NCBI GenBank assembly: GCA_016718315.1 | Contig: JADKDV010000005.1 | Coordinates: 434,001-498,000, forward strand | Direction: 5' to 3' | From: Candidatus Obscuribacter sp. | GTDB taxonomy: Bacteria; Cyanobacteriota; Vampirovibrionia; Obscuribacterales; Obscuribacteraceae | Length of the DNA: 64,000 nt | In this document: positions 1 to 7,801 of the stretch, one piece after another | Position numbering within the stretch: position 1 is the stretch's first letter | Layout: every line of letters starts with the position of its first letter | Made by a program: the position numbers and the translations under genes | The notes under the pieces: model-generated | The model's input: the letters and a program-made list of their open reading frames with translations, nothing else | Told to the model about the DNA's origin: nothing | Databases searched by the model: none

Positions 1-811
1 GTGGCACTGTCTTACCTGTTTCGCTGGCCACTTCCTGCAATACGTCAACCACTTTGTAGAGATATTCGTCATCTACCTGTGGACCTTTGTCTGCTGTTTC
101 GTGCAGACGGCTTTCTTTGGGTAGCGGCGTGTTGCGTGCGATTTTGCCGGTGAGACGCCCCCAACCAAGCGGACTCCAGACCATTGTGCCAATGTTTTGG
201 TCTAGCCCCAGGGGCATTAGCTCCCATTCAAATTCACGACCAATCAAAGAGTAATAAGCCTGGTGGCTGACATAACCAGCCCAACCATTTTGTTTGGCGA
301 TATCGTTGGCCTTCATCAGATGCCAGCCGCTAAAGTTTGAGCAACCGATATAGCGCACCTTGCCACTTTTGACGAGAGTATCCAGCGTGCTCATCACTTC
401 TTCTACTGGTGTCAATGCGTCAAATCCGTGCATAAAATAAACGTCGATATAGTCTGTTTTGAGACGCCTCAGGCTATCATCGCAAGCCTTAATCAGGTGA
501 TATCTCGATGAACCAACATTGTTTTGTTCATCGCTCATCGCAAAAGTAGCTTTGGTAGAGATAAGCACTTTGTCGCGCCGGTTTTTAACTGCTTCTCCCA
601 GGATTTCTTCAGCCATACCAAGTGAATAAATATCAGCGGTATCAAAAAAATTGACTCCAGCATCAAGACAAATGTCCACCATTTTTGTAGCTTCGGCCAC
701 ATCGGTGGCGCCCCAGGCTTTAAAAAACTCAGTGCCTCCGCCAAAAGTGGCAGCGCCAAAACTCAAGACGGGTACTTTTAAGCCACAATTGCCAAGTAAT
801 CTGTATTCCAC
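1..811 (-). CDS. Aldo/keto reductase, 3' end outside window
   Basis: NAD(P)H-dependent aldo/keto reductase of the beta/alpha-barrel superfamily, reducing carbonyl substrates in the cytoplasm; the substrate cannot be read from sequence. About 270 residues are visible. The N-terminus reads as a sugar-reductase-like strand followed by NFFDTADIYSLG, which supplies the catalytic Asp and Tyr. The Lys is in ISTKAT and the His in YFMHGFD, so the tetrad is complete. RYIGCSNFSGW is the usual barrel strand. I choose the GTG at 811 because AGGAG lies 7 bases upstream and the reading begins directly in the family N-terminus. The C-terminal cofactor loop region lies beyond the left edge. Confidence 0.93.
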   Translation of the reverse strand, partial: MEYRLLGNCGLKVPVLSFGAATFGGGTEFFKAWGATDVAEATKMVDICLDAGVNFFDTADIYSLGMAEEILGEAVKNRRDKVLISTKATFAMSDEQNNVGSSRYHLIKACDDSLRRLKTDYIDVYFMHGFDALTPVEEVMSTLDTLVKSGKVRYIGCSNFSGWHLMKANDIAKQNGWAGYVSHQAYYSLIGREFEWELMPLGLDQNIGTMVWSPLGWGRLTGKIARNTPLPKESRLHETADKGPQVDDEYLYKVVDVLQEVASETGKTVP

Positions 812-865
812 AATGTATCTCCTGAAGGACTGAGTCATTTTAGACCCTTGCCATCTGGAAGGCTA

Positions 866-1741
866 TTATTGTTGCGCCGTGCCACCTGTGGCACTGGCCG
901 CTCCGATAACAGTAAGTTTGCTCGCTGTCTGTGGACCAAGACCCGTGCCTACTGGCAAAAAGAGCTTGACTCGACAGGCGCTGGGCAGGTAGTCGCCTGG
1001 TACAGCTCCATAGTTGGCGTTGAGGATAATGCGAGCTGGTGCCACTGTTTTGGCTACAGGCGCACTGAGTGTGCCGATTTTGTAATTGAGGTCGCCGTCT
1101 GAGCCCGGTAGTTTGGCGTTGATGTCGTGCTTGTAGAGCTTGAGACCTGTGACACTGAGATAGTTTTGTGTCTGGTCATGTAATTCTAGCTCGGGTATAT
1201 TTTTGAGAGCTTCAACATTGGATTCGGTGTTTATTACTCTTCCGCATTGCCAGCCACCTAGCTCTGGGGTCTCGACCTGGAGCCAGGGTAAGTACATAGC
1301 ATAGGTTTGATTGATCTGGTTGTATTTATCAAGCATGGCTTGATGAGCTTCTGATTTTGCCACCATGGACAGTTGCACTCTTTGGCTCTCCAGCTTTTGG
1401 GCTGAGTCGCGGGATTCATCTAGTAGCTCCTGCGCTAGCGAGGCCAGTCCGGGATTATTATCGAGGCAATCTTGATATTGCTGGCGGTCGTGAAAAACAA
1501 GCTGACGATTGCGGGCGATCATATTATTCATCTGCCCGAGACGATCTTTGTCATTGAGCTTACGAGCAGCAGCTAGAGCCATTTCGTTGGCGCTTGCTTG
1601 CAGTCTGTTGTGCTCAAAAAACAGGCCGCCGTAAGAGTAGCCGATTAAAAGTGCGATAGCCAGGATGCTCACTATCACCATCGATAGGACCAGGACTGAG
1701 CCTCGTTGTTGTCTCCCGTTTTTGCTAAAGTGCCTTTTCAT
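866..1741 (-). CDS. TadG-like pilus-associated protein
   Basis: Membrane-anchored protein of 291 residues with the layout of TadG-like (Flp pilus assembly) proteins. It has a short basic N-terminus, RGSVLVLSM, a single membrane helix at about residues 17-36, and then ASANEMALAAARKLND, the conserved stretch after the helix in the TadG N-terminal domain. The rest is extracytoplasmic with few recognisable motifs and one Gly/Ala/Thr-rich end. It lies just downstream of a TadE-like gene on the same strand (28-base gap) and near a divergent TadE-like gene. It therefore probably belongs to a minor-pilin or secretion set. No Tad ATPase is in the window. Confidence 0.72.
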   Translation of the reverse strand: MKRHFSKNGRQQRGSVLVLSMVIVSILAIALLIGYSYGGLFFEHNRLQASANEMALAAARKLNDKDRLGQMNNMIARNRQLVFHDRQQYQDCLDNNPGLASLAQELLDESRDSAQKLESQRVQLSMVAKSEAHQAMLDKYNQINQTYAMYLPWLQVETPELGGWQCGRVINTESNVEALKNIPELELHDQTQNYLSVTGLKLYKHDINAKLPGSDGDLNYKIGTLSAPVAKTVAPARIILNANYGAVPGDYLPSACRVKLFLPVGTGLGPQTASKLTVIGAASATGGTAQQ

Positions 1742-1769
1742 TTTTTGACCTGTGCTATTACTTTGTCAC

Positions 1770-2345
1770 TTATTCGTTGACAAAATATTGAGATGTACTG
1801 GGATCCCGGCTGAAGTTTTCCCAGGGCGATGCTACGTGCATGTGCATGGTAATAGGGCTGGTAAACCCGGGCAAACCGGCTGTAGCACTAAACATTGGTG
1901 GGATTGAACAGTCTGCTGAAATTTCCATAGAGTAGAGACTGGGCTTTTGTGCACCGTCAGGCAGCCACTCTGCTGGTATCATATCGCCACCATTGACTGA
2001 AGTTTTACTACTGCCATCTTGTGAAATTATAGTCATGGTCAACTTGGGGTTGGTGACTGTAACAGAGCATTTGTCGAGGATGTTTGTTAGCCAGGGATCG
2101 CTGGCTAGCATTTGATAAGCTTCTGAGCGCTTTTCGCAGAGCACTATACGGTGTGACATTTCAGTCAGAGCGCCCTGCACAATTAAGTATCTAATCGGGA
2201 TAATGCTGATATTAAAGAGTGGCGCAAAAACAAAGGCAATAAGCACGATAAGCGCTGCTGCAAATTCGCTGATAGCATGACCGCGCATGCAGCGACTTGT
2301 CTGCTTGAGACGCACGGCTTTGCTACCAATTGAGTTGCTTTTCAT
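1770..2345 (-). CDS. TadE-like minor pilin
   Basis: Protein of 191 residues with an N-terminal motif RGHAISEFAAALIVLIAF. This matches the TadE-type pseudopilin signature (small residues, Glu at position 5 after the processing site, then a hydrophobic helix). The remainder is extracytoplasmic and contains paired cysteines (LCEKR, KCSVT, ADCSI). I prefer the ATG at 2345. The GTG at 2384 has no ribosome-binding site, whereas the ATG follows AAAGGA, though at short spacing. It is transcribed with the TadG-like gene downstream, and probably assembles into or beside a Flp-like pilus. Confidence 0.7.
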   Translation of the reverse strand: MKSNSIGSKAVRLKQTSRCMRGHAISEFAAALIVLIAFVFAPLFNISIIPIRYLIVQGALTEMSHRIVLCEKRSEAYQMLASDPWLTNILDKCSVTVTNPKLTMTIISQDGSSKTSVNGGDMIPAEWLPDGAQKPSLYSMEISADCSIPPMFSATAGLPGFTSPITMHMHVASPWENFSRDPSTSQYFVNE

Positions 2346-2493
2346 CTGTCCTTTACCCCAGTGCAATAGCAAAAATACCGGCACGGGCTCTAATTTAGGG
2401 CGAAAATCAAAAAGATTATCTAACTGGTGATACGGCTAATTTGTGCTGTGTGGGAGTTATAGGAGAGTTATCAGTTATATTGAGTACAAAATA

Positions 2494-2979
2494 ATGACTA
2501 TAAAGCGCAAAAAAACAGGACAGGGCTCAGTAGAGCTAGTCGGAGCGCTGGTTTGTTTAATACCGGTAGGTTTGTTTTTGATAGATTTAGGCGTGGTGGC
2601 AATCGGTGCTGGCATCAATGATGCTGTGTGTAGGGACGCTGCCCGGGCAGCCGCATCTGGTCCGCCATCGGCTCTGACTCTGGGGGATAACCGGGTGATT
2701 GCTCCAGGCCAGTCGCCATATTTGCGCGCACAATCTGTAATCAAAAAAGTCTATGCTACCAGTATGCCTGCCAAAATGCGGGACTCTATCGAAGCTATAG
2801 AAACAGTGCGCGATGTGCCTCCGTCCGAAACCGGCGGTGCTATTGATGGTGAGGTCAGCATCAAGACTACGATAGATATTTATCCTCCTTTTATTGTGGG
2901 CAAAATAGTTGGCGATAGTGGCGTCACTCTCACATCAAAGCACAGCGTGCCAATTACTTATGTGATGCCCAGTATGTAA
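2494..2979 (+). CDS. TadE-like pilus protein
   Basis: Protein of about 161 residues starting with a basic stretch and GQGSVELVGALVCLIPVG, a TadE-like signature with Glu5 and a membrane helix. DAVCRDAARAAASG, typical of TadE proteins, follows. The C-terminal half is a beta-rich extracytoplasmic segment. It is divergent from the other two Tad-like genes, so the pilus genes flank a shared intergenic region (2346-2493). The start is uncertain. The ATG at 2494 gives the normal short basic leader but lacks a strong ribosome-binding site. A GTG at 2443 is in frame upstream, and TAGGAGA lies between the two. Confidence 0.65.
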   Translation: MTIKRKKTGQGSVELVGALVCLIPVGLFLIDLGVVAIGAGINDAVCRDAARAAASGPPSALTLGDNRVIAPGQSPYLRAQSVIKKVYATSMPAKMRDSIEAIETVRDVPPSETGGAIDGEVSIKTTIDIYPPFIVGKIVGDSGVTLTSKHSVPITYVMPSM

Positions 2980-3012
2980 TCCTGCATTGTAGTTAGATCT
3001 CTGCTCAAACAC

Positions 3013-3045
3013 AAAAGCTCTCGAGTCAGGTTCCGAGAGCTTTTT
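3013..3045. terminator. Bidirectional hairpin terminator between convergent genes
   Basis: An 11-base stem AAAAGCTCTCG / CGAGAGCTTTT with a 10-base loop, followed by T residues on both strands. It lies between the rightward TadE-like gene (ends 2979) and the leftward secreted-protein gene (ends 3070), so it can serve both. Confidence 0.85.
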
Positions 3046-3069
3046 GGTTGAGGCGATTGTGAGCCATGG

Positions 3070-3681
3070 TTATGGTCTGTAGAGCACAGTTTTCATGCCG
3101 TCTGGCTCAGAGTAGATATTCAATGTCAAAGACGAACTAAAGCTGCTTTCCCATTCATTGCCATCGGGCGCTACTTCCAGACCATGGTTTAGTAGTTCGT
3201 TGACTATATCTGTATATGAGTCAGCAGGTAGCCGGACCTGCACTATTGGATTTTTGTTTATATAGGTGTCGATTGCCAGGCGCAAAACAGCACTGGCTGC
3301 TGCTTTTTTCTCTTCCAGGGTAGAGCTGCCATTTTTGTGTACTACTTTGAGACAGACACCTTCGCCCTGGGGTAGGTCAAATTTGCGTTGTTTTTCCATG
3401 CCATAGGCTTTGCCATTGTTAAACCACAAATACTCGTATGCGGTCTTACTATCGTTGCCGCCAGGCGGATAGTAGGATACAAGTACTTTTTCGATTTTCT
3501 TTAAGGTGGAGCCTTGATATTCAAACTGGCGCTCCAGTGGCTTGGTCTCCATTTCCACCACCCAGTCGTAGGGTGCTGACACCATGCCGCCATCTGCCAC
3601 TGCTGGCGGTGTAATGGGTAGTAATGATAACAGGGCTGTTAATACCAAAATTGGTTTAATCGCTTTGCTTATTAATTGCAT
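3070..3681 (-). CDS. Secreted protein of unknown function
   Basis: I do not recognise the family. The 203-residue product has a clear Sec signal peptide (basic start, hydrophobic core at about residues 9-24, likely cleavage after PPAVA near residue 29). The mature part is a soluble domain with repeated acidic and Gly/Ser-rich turns, ending in SEPDGMKTVLYRP. There are no membrane segments after the signal. A single Cys (GVCLKV) makes disulfides unlikely. It is downstream of the subtilase gene on the same strand, but a strong hairpin lies between them, so it is probably transcribed separately. Confidence 0.7.
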   Translation of the reverse strand: MQLISKAIKPILVLTALLSLLPITPPAVADGGMVSAPYDWVVEMETKPLERQFEYQGSTLKKIEKVLVSYYPPGGNDSKTAYEYLWFNNGKAYGMEKQRKFDLPQGEGVCLKVVHKNGSSTLEEKKAAASAVLRLAIDTYINKNPIVQVRLPADSYTDIVNELLNHGLEVAPDGNEWESSFSSSLTLNIYSEPDGMKTVLYRP

Positions 3682-3728
3682 GATTTTCTGACAGTGTCAG
3701 ACCTCTTTAGTTAGTGCTCTTAATTGGC

Positions 3729-3761
3729 AAGAAGAGGATTCTGTTTAGGAATCCTCTTCTT
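3729..3761. terminator. Hairpin terminator after the subtilase gene
   Basis: A 13-base perfect inverted repeat AAGAAGAGGATTC / GAATCCTCTTCTT with a 7-base loop, located just past the stop of the leftward subtilase gene at 3780. Confidence 0.8.
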
Positions 3762-3779
3762 TTTGCCCGGGATGAAAAA

Positions 3780-5162
3780 CTAGATACCGAATGTAGCTAA
3801 CTCAATTGCTTTTTTGGCATTGGGCATGCCCCAGCCAAAGTAGGGATTCCAGCCAGGTGTGGAGTTGACACAACTTTGTTTGAGGATTTGCTCGACTGCG
3901 ACGTTAGGCAGGGCTGGATTTTTTGACAAAATCAGGCTGGCGACGGCTGCTACGATTGGACAGCTAAAGCTGGTGCCATTTACTGTTGCCGATTTACCAT
4001 TGATGCCTGTGACAACGATACCTTTGCCTGGCGCTGTGTAGTCTACAATTGTGCCCCAGTTTGAAAAGTCAGCCAGGCTGCCGCTGGAGTCAATTGCCGA
4101 AACCATGTTGAAATAAGGGCAGTTGGGCGTACCATCAAAGATGGCATCATTACCGGCAGAGAGGAAAATAATACCCTGTCTGGCGTAATAGTACTGTTTG
4201 AAAATCTCATGCAAGGGCGCATGGAGAGCGGCATTGTGGAAGCCGTAGTAAGGTCCACCGTAACTGAGATTGACGATACGAGCTCCGGATGTGAAGACCT
4301 TAAACATGGCACAAGCTACTGAGAGGTCATCAGCCATGGCTGGAGTACCAGCTGGCGCATCGGCGATGCGTATTGGATAAACTGTGCCAGATGGTGCTAT
4401 ACCAGCGCTGACCTGGTTATTGTTCATGGCGCCGATAGCGCATGATGCAACCCAAGTACCGTGTCCATGCTGATCGGTATTTGCTCCAGATGAAGCTTCG
4501 GCGGCGATTGCACCGGCCAGGTCAACCACACCTGGCAATGAGCCGGTAGCCATGAGTACGCCTCCCAGTGCTTTTGCTGCTGGAGTATTGGCGTCAAAAC
4601 CTTTTTCTACTTTGCCATTTAAATCAGCTACACTGGCTTGGCAGCCCGAATCTAGCACAGCGATTTTGGCGCCGCCCTGTCCTTTGTCCCATGCTTTGGG
4701 GCAGTTCATTGCTGTTAGATGCCAGGAAGTACCAAAGTCAGGATCGTTAGGTACGACGTTTGCAGCAAAGCGATAATTGCGTCCTACTGCGGCAAAATGC
4801 TTCTTGTCGGCGGTTAGTTTTTTCTCGGTTTCTTCAAAATGACCCTTTTCTGTTTTGACAACAAGGATGCGCAAATTGCCACTACCGAGAGTGGCGACTA
4901 CTGTGCCGTGCACATCTTCGAGCGCTTCTTTGAGCTCGTCTTTGTCAGCTTTTGCCTCAGGGCAGATTAGCAGTGTGTCTGGCTGCCATGAGACATTTGG
5001 TCTGATTTGTTTGCGGGGATTTCTGTTAGTAGGGTTTTTTAATTGCATGTCGGCGCTGAGAGCAGGTAGTTGGCATGCTCCCAAGATCATTGAACACGAC
5101 AGCGCTGTAGCAAACAGCTTTTTACATTGCCTGGACGCCAATCTCGAAACTTTGCCTATCAT
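3780..5162 (-). CDS. Secreted S8 subtilisin-like serine protease
   Basis: Exported endopeptidase of 460 residues. The signal peptide runs through residues 15-37 (cleavage near ALSA-D; a lipobox-like LGAC at 27-30 is an alternative, lipoprotein reading). Residues 60-130 look like an I9-type propeptide that would keep the enzyme inactive until secretion. The catalytic triad is intact: Asp171 in AVLDSG, His234 in HGHGTWVAS, Ser398 in NGTSFSCP, with oxyanion Asn338 in SAGND. About 12 cysteines suggest disulfides in the mature enzyme. I prefer the ATG at 5162 over an upstream in-frame start at 5201, because it places the basic residues immediately before the signal core. Confidence 0.93.
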   Translation of the reverse strand: MIGKVSRLASRQCKKLFATALSCSMILGACQLPALSADMQLKNPTNRNPRKQIRPNVSWQPDTLLICPEAKADKDELKEALEDVHGTVVATLGSGNLRILVVKTEKGHFEETEKKLTADKKHFAAVGRNYRFAANVVPNDPDFGTSWHLTAMNCPKAWDKGQGGAKIAVLDSGCQASVADLNGKVEKGFDANTPAAKALGGVLMATGSLPGVVDLAGAIAAEASSGANTDQHGHGTWVASCAIGAMNNNQVSAGIAPSGTVYPIRIADAPAGTPAMADDLSVACAMFKVFTSGARIVNLSYGGPYYGFHNAALHAPLHEIFKQYYYARQGIIFLSAGNDAIFDGTPNCPYFNMVSAIDSSGSLADFSNWGTIVDYTAPGKGIVVTGINGKSATVNGTSFSCPIVAAVASLILSKNPALPNVAVEQILKQSCVNSTPGWNPYFGWGMPNAKKAIELATFGI

Positions 5163-5403
5163 TTTGTTTACGCTCCTTGAGTTTTTGTGAGCAGCTCTCA
5201 CGCGAATGCATCAACGGCGTGGGCAAAATTTTTAGAGTGGAAGTTTGCAAATAAAAAGCTAAGCTGGCTAGAATGCTTGACTGGTAAGGCTTTGGTAGTT
5301 GTCTCTGCTTTGAGGTTGTCCGGATTTGGTCACGCCAGTTGACTATCTTATAGGCACGTAAAGCAATCCACCGGCTTTGCATTTTTCTTAAGAGGTACAG
5401 CAT

Positions 5404-6171
5404 ATGTCTGGCAAGATTTTTGATAACAGTGCCAATAAGCCGAGCGAGACTCAGGTTGGAGCAAATCAACCTGAAGCTAAAGCGTATACAGGCACTGATA
5501 AAGACGCGCAAAAATTAGCTGAGTTAGGCACACTGGCTCTGGTTGGTCACTATCAAAGTGAACAGCAAATGCTTGCCGAAATACATCGGCTTGAAAAGGA
5601 TCCAGCGCACATGCAAGTTGTGGCTAGAGATCTGAACCGAATCAATGCTACTAAAGATGGATTGCCAGTGCATGCCTCAGTAGAAACAGATCCTAAAGGT
5701 AATGTAGTTTCTCTCAATTTTAAATCCAGCCAAGAGCTTGAAAATGTAGTCTATGGCAATGAAGCCAAATACGAGAAATGTTTTGCTGAAAACGAACCGA
5801 CAAGTGTAGTCGGGCAACTCAGTCAGGAAGCGATTGCAAGAAATTTAGAATTTGCCCGCAATCGCTGTAAGTTTCTGGATGTTGCTGCTACTTCCGCTAC
5901 TCCTATTGCGTTCAGTCATAAATTTGATGTATTAAACCCCGGCGAGCAGAAGAGTCTGAATGATATGAGAGGCGCTATTGAGACGGGCGACGAGACTGCT
6001 ATTGCAGCAGCGATGAAGCCGTATTTTGGCCAAAACTCTCGTGACTTTCTTAGGATTGCTCATACCGATAATGTGACAAGTCCATATAGCTACACTGTTG
6101 ATGGCAATAAGCTAGATAGTGTCTATTATCCTAAATCTGGCGGCGGCTTTATGAATATCAAATCTAATTAG
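5404..6171 (+). CDS. Hypothetical soluble protein
   Basis: No family recognised. The 255-residue product is hydrophilic, without signal peptide or membrane helix. It has a low-complexity N-terminal 35 residues (Ser/Asn/Gln/Pro/Lys-rich) and a folded remainder with an alpha-helical middle (QSEQQMLAEIHRLEKD). The C-terminus is Gly- and Tyr-containing (YYPKSGGGFMNIKSN), and there are only two Cys. The start is supported by AGAGG 8 bases upstream of the ATG. It stands alone and is divergent from the subtilase gene. Confidence 0.6.
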   Translation: MSGKIFDNSANKPSETQVGANQPEAKAYTGTDKDAQKLAELGTLALVGHYQSEQQMLAEIHRLEKDPAHMQVVARDLNRINATKDGLPVHASVETDPKGNVVSLNFKSSQELENVVYGNEAKYEKCFAENEPTSVVGQLSQEAIARNLEFARNRCKFLDVAATSATPIAFSHKFDVLNPGEQKSLNDMRGAIETGDETAIAAAMKPYFGQNSRDFLRIAHTDNVTSPYSYTVDGNKLDSVYYPKSGGGFMNIKSN

Positions 6172-6232
6172 TTTGCCTTTGAGTTTTGTTGTGTCAACTA
6201 GGTGTGGTAGTAGGAGGTTTGAAAAAAAGTAA

Positions 6233-6272
6233 GAAGCAGCAAATGGCCAGACAATGGCGCATTTGCTGCTTC
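6233..6272 (-). terminator. Terminator of the tldD-to-GRDP operon
   Basis: A 13-base stem GAAGCAGCAAATG / CATTTGCTGCTTC with a 14-base loop. On the minus strand it is followed by a T-rich run, immediately downstream of the last gene (stop at 6318). Confidence 0.85.
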
Positions 6273-6317
6273 TCAGGTGTGGAGGGATTATTCTTCTAAG
6301 GGCTCACGCTGGTATGG

Positions 6318-6851
6318 TCAGGGACGCACTTCGTCCTTGCAGTCAGCACCAGGTGGCAGGTCCATCAGTGGGGCAGAGCGCGGGCGCACGTTGATGCGGC
6401 CGTTTTCGGGTCCCCAGATGGCGCGCGGCGGCTCGCCAAAGAACTTGCGATAGCTTTCCAGCGTGCGCTCGTACTGTTGGTTGTAAGCGCCTCGCTCGCC
6501 TTCCTTGCCGTTGCCCGGGTCGTGATGGATGATGCGGTCGAGCACCTTGACACAGAAGTCCTCCCAGTAAGACCGGGTGTAGATCAAGTGCAAGTGCCAG
6601 ACTTCATCGACGGTTGCCGATGGCGTGACGGGATGACCGGCAGCCACGGCCAAGAACATGAAGCGCTTGTATTCTTCGACGGCCTCGCGCGCCAGCTCAA
6701 TCGTCCAGTTTTGCTCTCTGGCAAGGCGGACGGAGAAGGGGGCTGGTGCACCAGGCTCATCGATTTCAAAAGCCTCGACCCTTGCCCAGAGAGCCTTTGC
6801 TCGTTCCTGGGAGGGGTGCTTGTAGAAGCCTGATTTGATTTTTTCGAACAT
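6318..6851 (-). CDS. Glycine-rich domain-containing protein-like (GRDP) family
   Basis: Cytoplasmic protein of 177 residues. VDEVWHLHLIYTRSYW around residues 82-97 is the signature of the glycine-rich-domain-containing-protein-like family, known in bacteria and plants, whose biochemical role is unsettled. The upstream part RLAREQNWTIELAREAVEEYKRF is typical of the same family. It is the last gene of the operon that includes a TPM-domain protein, and GRDP-like and TPM or Gly/Cys-tailed membrane proteins are commonly near each other. The start has AGAGG 6 bases before the ATG. GC content is well above that of the window average, as for the rest of this operon. Confidence 0.8.
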   Translation of the reverse strand: MFEKIKSGFYKHPSQERAKALWARVEAFEIDEPGAPAPFSVRLAREQNWTIELAREAVEEYKRFMFLAVAAGHPVTPSATVDEVWHLHLIYTRSYWEDFCVKVLDRIIHHDPGNGKEGERGAYNQQYERTLESYRKFFGEPPRAIWGPENGRINVRPRSAPLMDLPPGADCKDEVRP

Positions 6852-6878
6852 ATTAGACCTCTTGTATCGTTAGCGACT

Positions 6879-7118
6879 TCAGGAGTCAGAGCCGCGGTCG
6901 CAGTCGACTGGCCTGCCTTCTTTGGCAGATGTGGCATCCGAGCCGATGATGGCGCCGCTGACGGCACTGGCACCAAAGGCCGCCGCGCCGATTGCCGCGA
7001 TGCCGCTGGTGGTGATGTCCGACGAGCCTTTGCCCTTTGGCATTTTGAACATCAGGACGATGAGGAGGAGGGCAATTGCGCCGACCAGGACGAGCAGAAT
7101 GATTTCGGGAGTGTTCAT
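6879..7118 (-). CDS. Small single-pass membrane protein
   Basis: Protein of 79 residues. The hydrophobic helix at residues 4-24 is followed by a basic MPKGKG stop-transfer segment. A small-residue-rich stretch comes next (GIAAIGAAAFGASAVSGAIIGSD) and then a short charged end. The ATG at 7118 is chosen because AAGGA lies 9 bases upstream; the longer reading to 7160 would begin in the untranslated hairpin region. The Ala/Gly segment resembles the GAGAIGGAMLGSEVA segment in the two larger neighbours, so the three proteins may share an ancestor or a packing surface. Confidence 0.75.
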   Translation of the reverse strand: MNTPEIILLVLVGAIALLLIVLMFKMPKGKGSSDITTSGIAAIGAAAFGASAVSGAIIGSDATSAKEGRPVDCDRGSDS

Positions 7119-7157
7119 TGCTTTGCTTCCTTGCTGTTGGTTTGTGCAGCTTGTCAG

Positions 7158-7185
7158 CACCAGGAGCCGTTATTGGTTCCTGGTG
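7158..7185. repeat. Intergenic hairpin, copy 1
   Basis: Inverted repeat CACCAGGA / TCCTGGTG extended by a further GCC/GGT segment, lying between two genes of the operon. A related hairpin with different arm bases sits at the same relative place upstream of the next gene (7746-7773), so the structure is conserved even though the bases differ. Confidence 0.75.
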
Positions 7186-7220
7186 TAGCATTTGTTAAAC
7201 AGTCCCCGAATATTCAGTGC

Positions 7221-7703
7221 TCAGGTGCCACCACCGCAGGAAGAGCCACCACCGCCGCCGCACGAAGAGCCGCCCGAAGAAGAGCTGCACGAGGACGAGG
7301 AGGTGGAGGTGCTGCAGCTCGAAGCCGGCGAAGAAGGCGGGGTGTAGGTGCTGGCAGGGGTGTAGCTCGAATCGTCATTGCGACGACGACGGGCTGCATC
7401 TTCATCATCGCTGCGACGACGCTCTTCTTCGCGACGGCGAGCGACTTCGGAGCCGAGCATGGCACCACCGATGGCACCGGCACCGAGTGCTGCACCGCGG
7501 GAAGCAGTGCGCGATGGCGCCGCCGGTCGCGGGGTGACAACACGTCCCGACGAGGTGGGACGGGGCGCGCTGGTGGTGGGGCGAGTCTCGCTCGAATCGC
7601 GCATGCGCGATTCGAAATCGTCGCTGCGCTTGGGGCGCCGGGTGATGAGGAAGAGGGCGGCGCAGCCGACGACGACGAGGATGAGGATGATGGGAGTGGG
7701 CAT
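7221..7703 (-). CDS. Membrane protein with Ser/Cys/Gly-rich C-terminal tail
   Basis: Protein of 160 residues. An N-terminal membrane helix (residues 4-20) ends with RRPKRSDDFESRMR. A Pro/Ser/Thr-rich linker follows, then GAGAIGGAMLGSEVA, a highly charged segment rich in Arg/Glu/Asp, a Ser/Thr linker, and a tail of about 25 residues made almost wholly of Ser, Cys and Gly. From FESRMR onward it parallels the C-terminal part of the TPM protein encoded next door, so it is a truncated paralogue lacking the TPM domain. The start has AAGGA 8 bases upstream. The role is unknown. The tail could bind metal or be post-translationally modified; both are inference. Confidence 0.8.
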   Translation of the reverse strand: MPTPIILILVVVGCAALFLITRRPKRSDDFESRMRDSSETRPTTSAPRPTSSGRVVTPRPAAPSRTASRGAALGAGAIGGAMLGSEVARRREEERRRSDDEDAARRRRNDDSSYTPASTYTPPSSPASSCSTSTSSSSCSSSSGGSSCGGGGGSSCGGGT

Positions 7704-7745
7704 TGTTGCTTTCCTTGCTGTTCAATTTGGGGTTTTGCTTGTGAG

Positions 7746-7773
7746 CACCGGGAGCCGTCAATGGTTCCCGGCG
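7746..7773. repeat. Intergenic hairpin, copy 2
   Basis: Inverted repeat CACCGGGA / TCCCGGCG with GCC/GGT continuation and a 6-base loop. It is equivalent to the hairpin at 7158-7185. The arm changes between copies mostly keep pairing. Confidence 0.75.
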
Positions 7774-7801
7774 TAACCTTTGTCAAACAGGTCCTGAATG
7801 C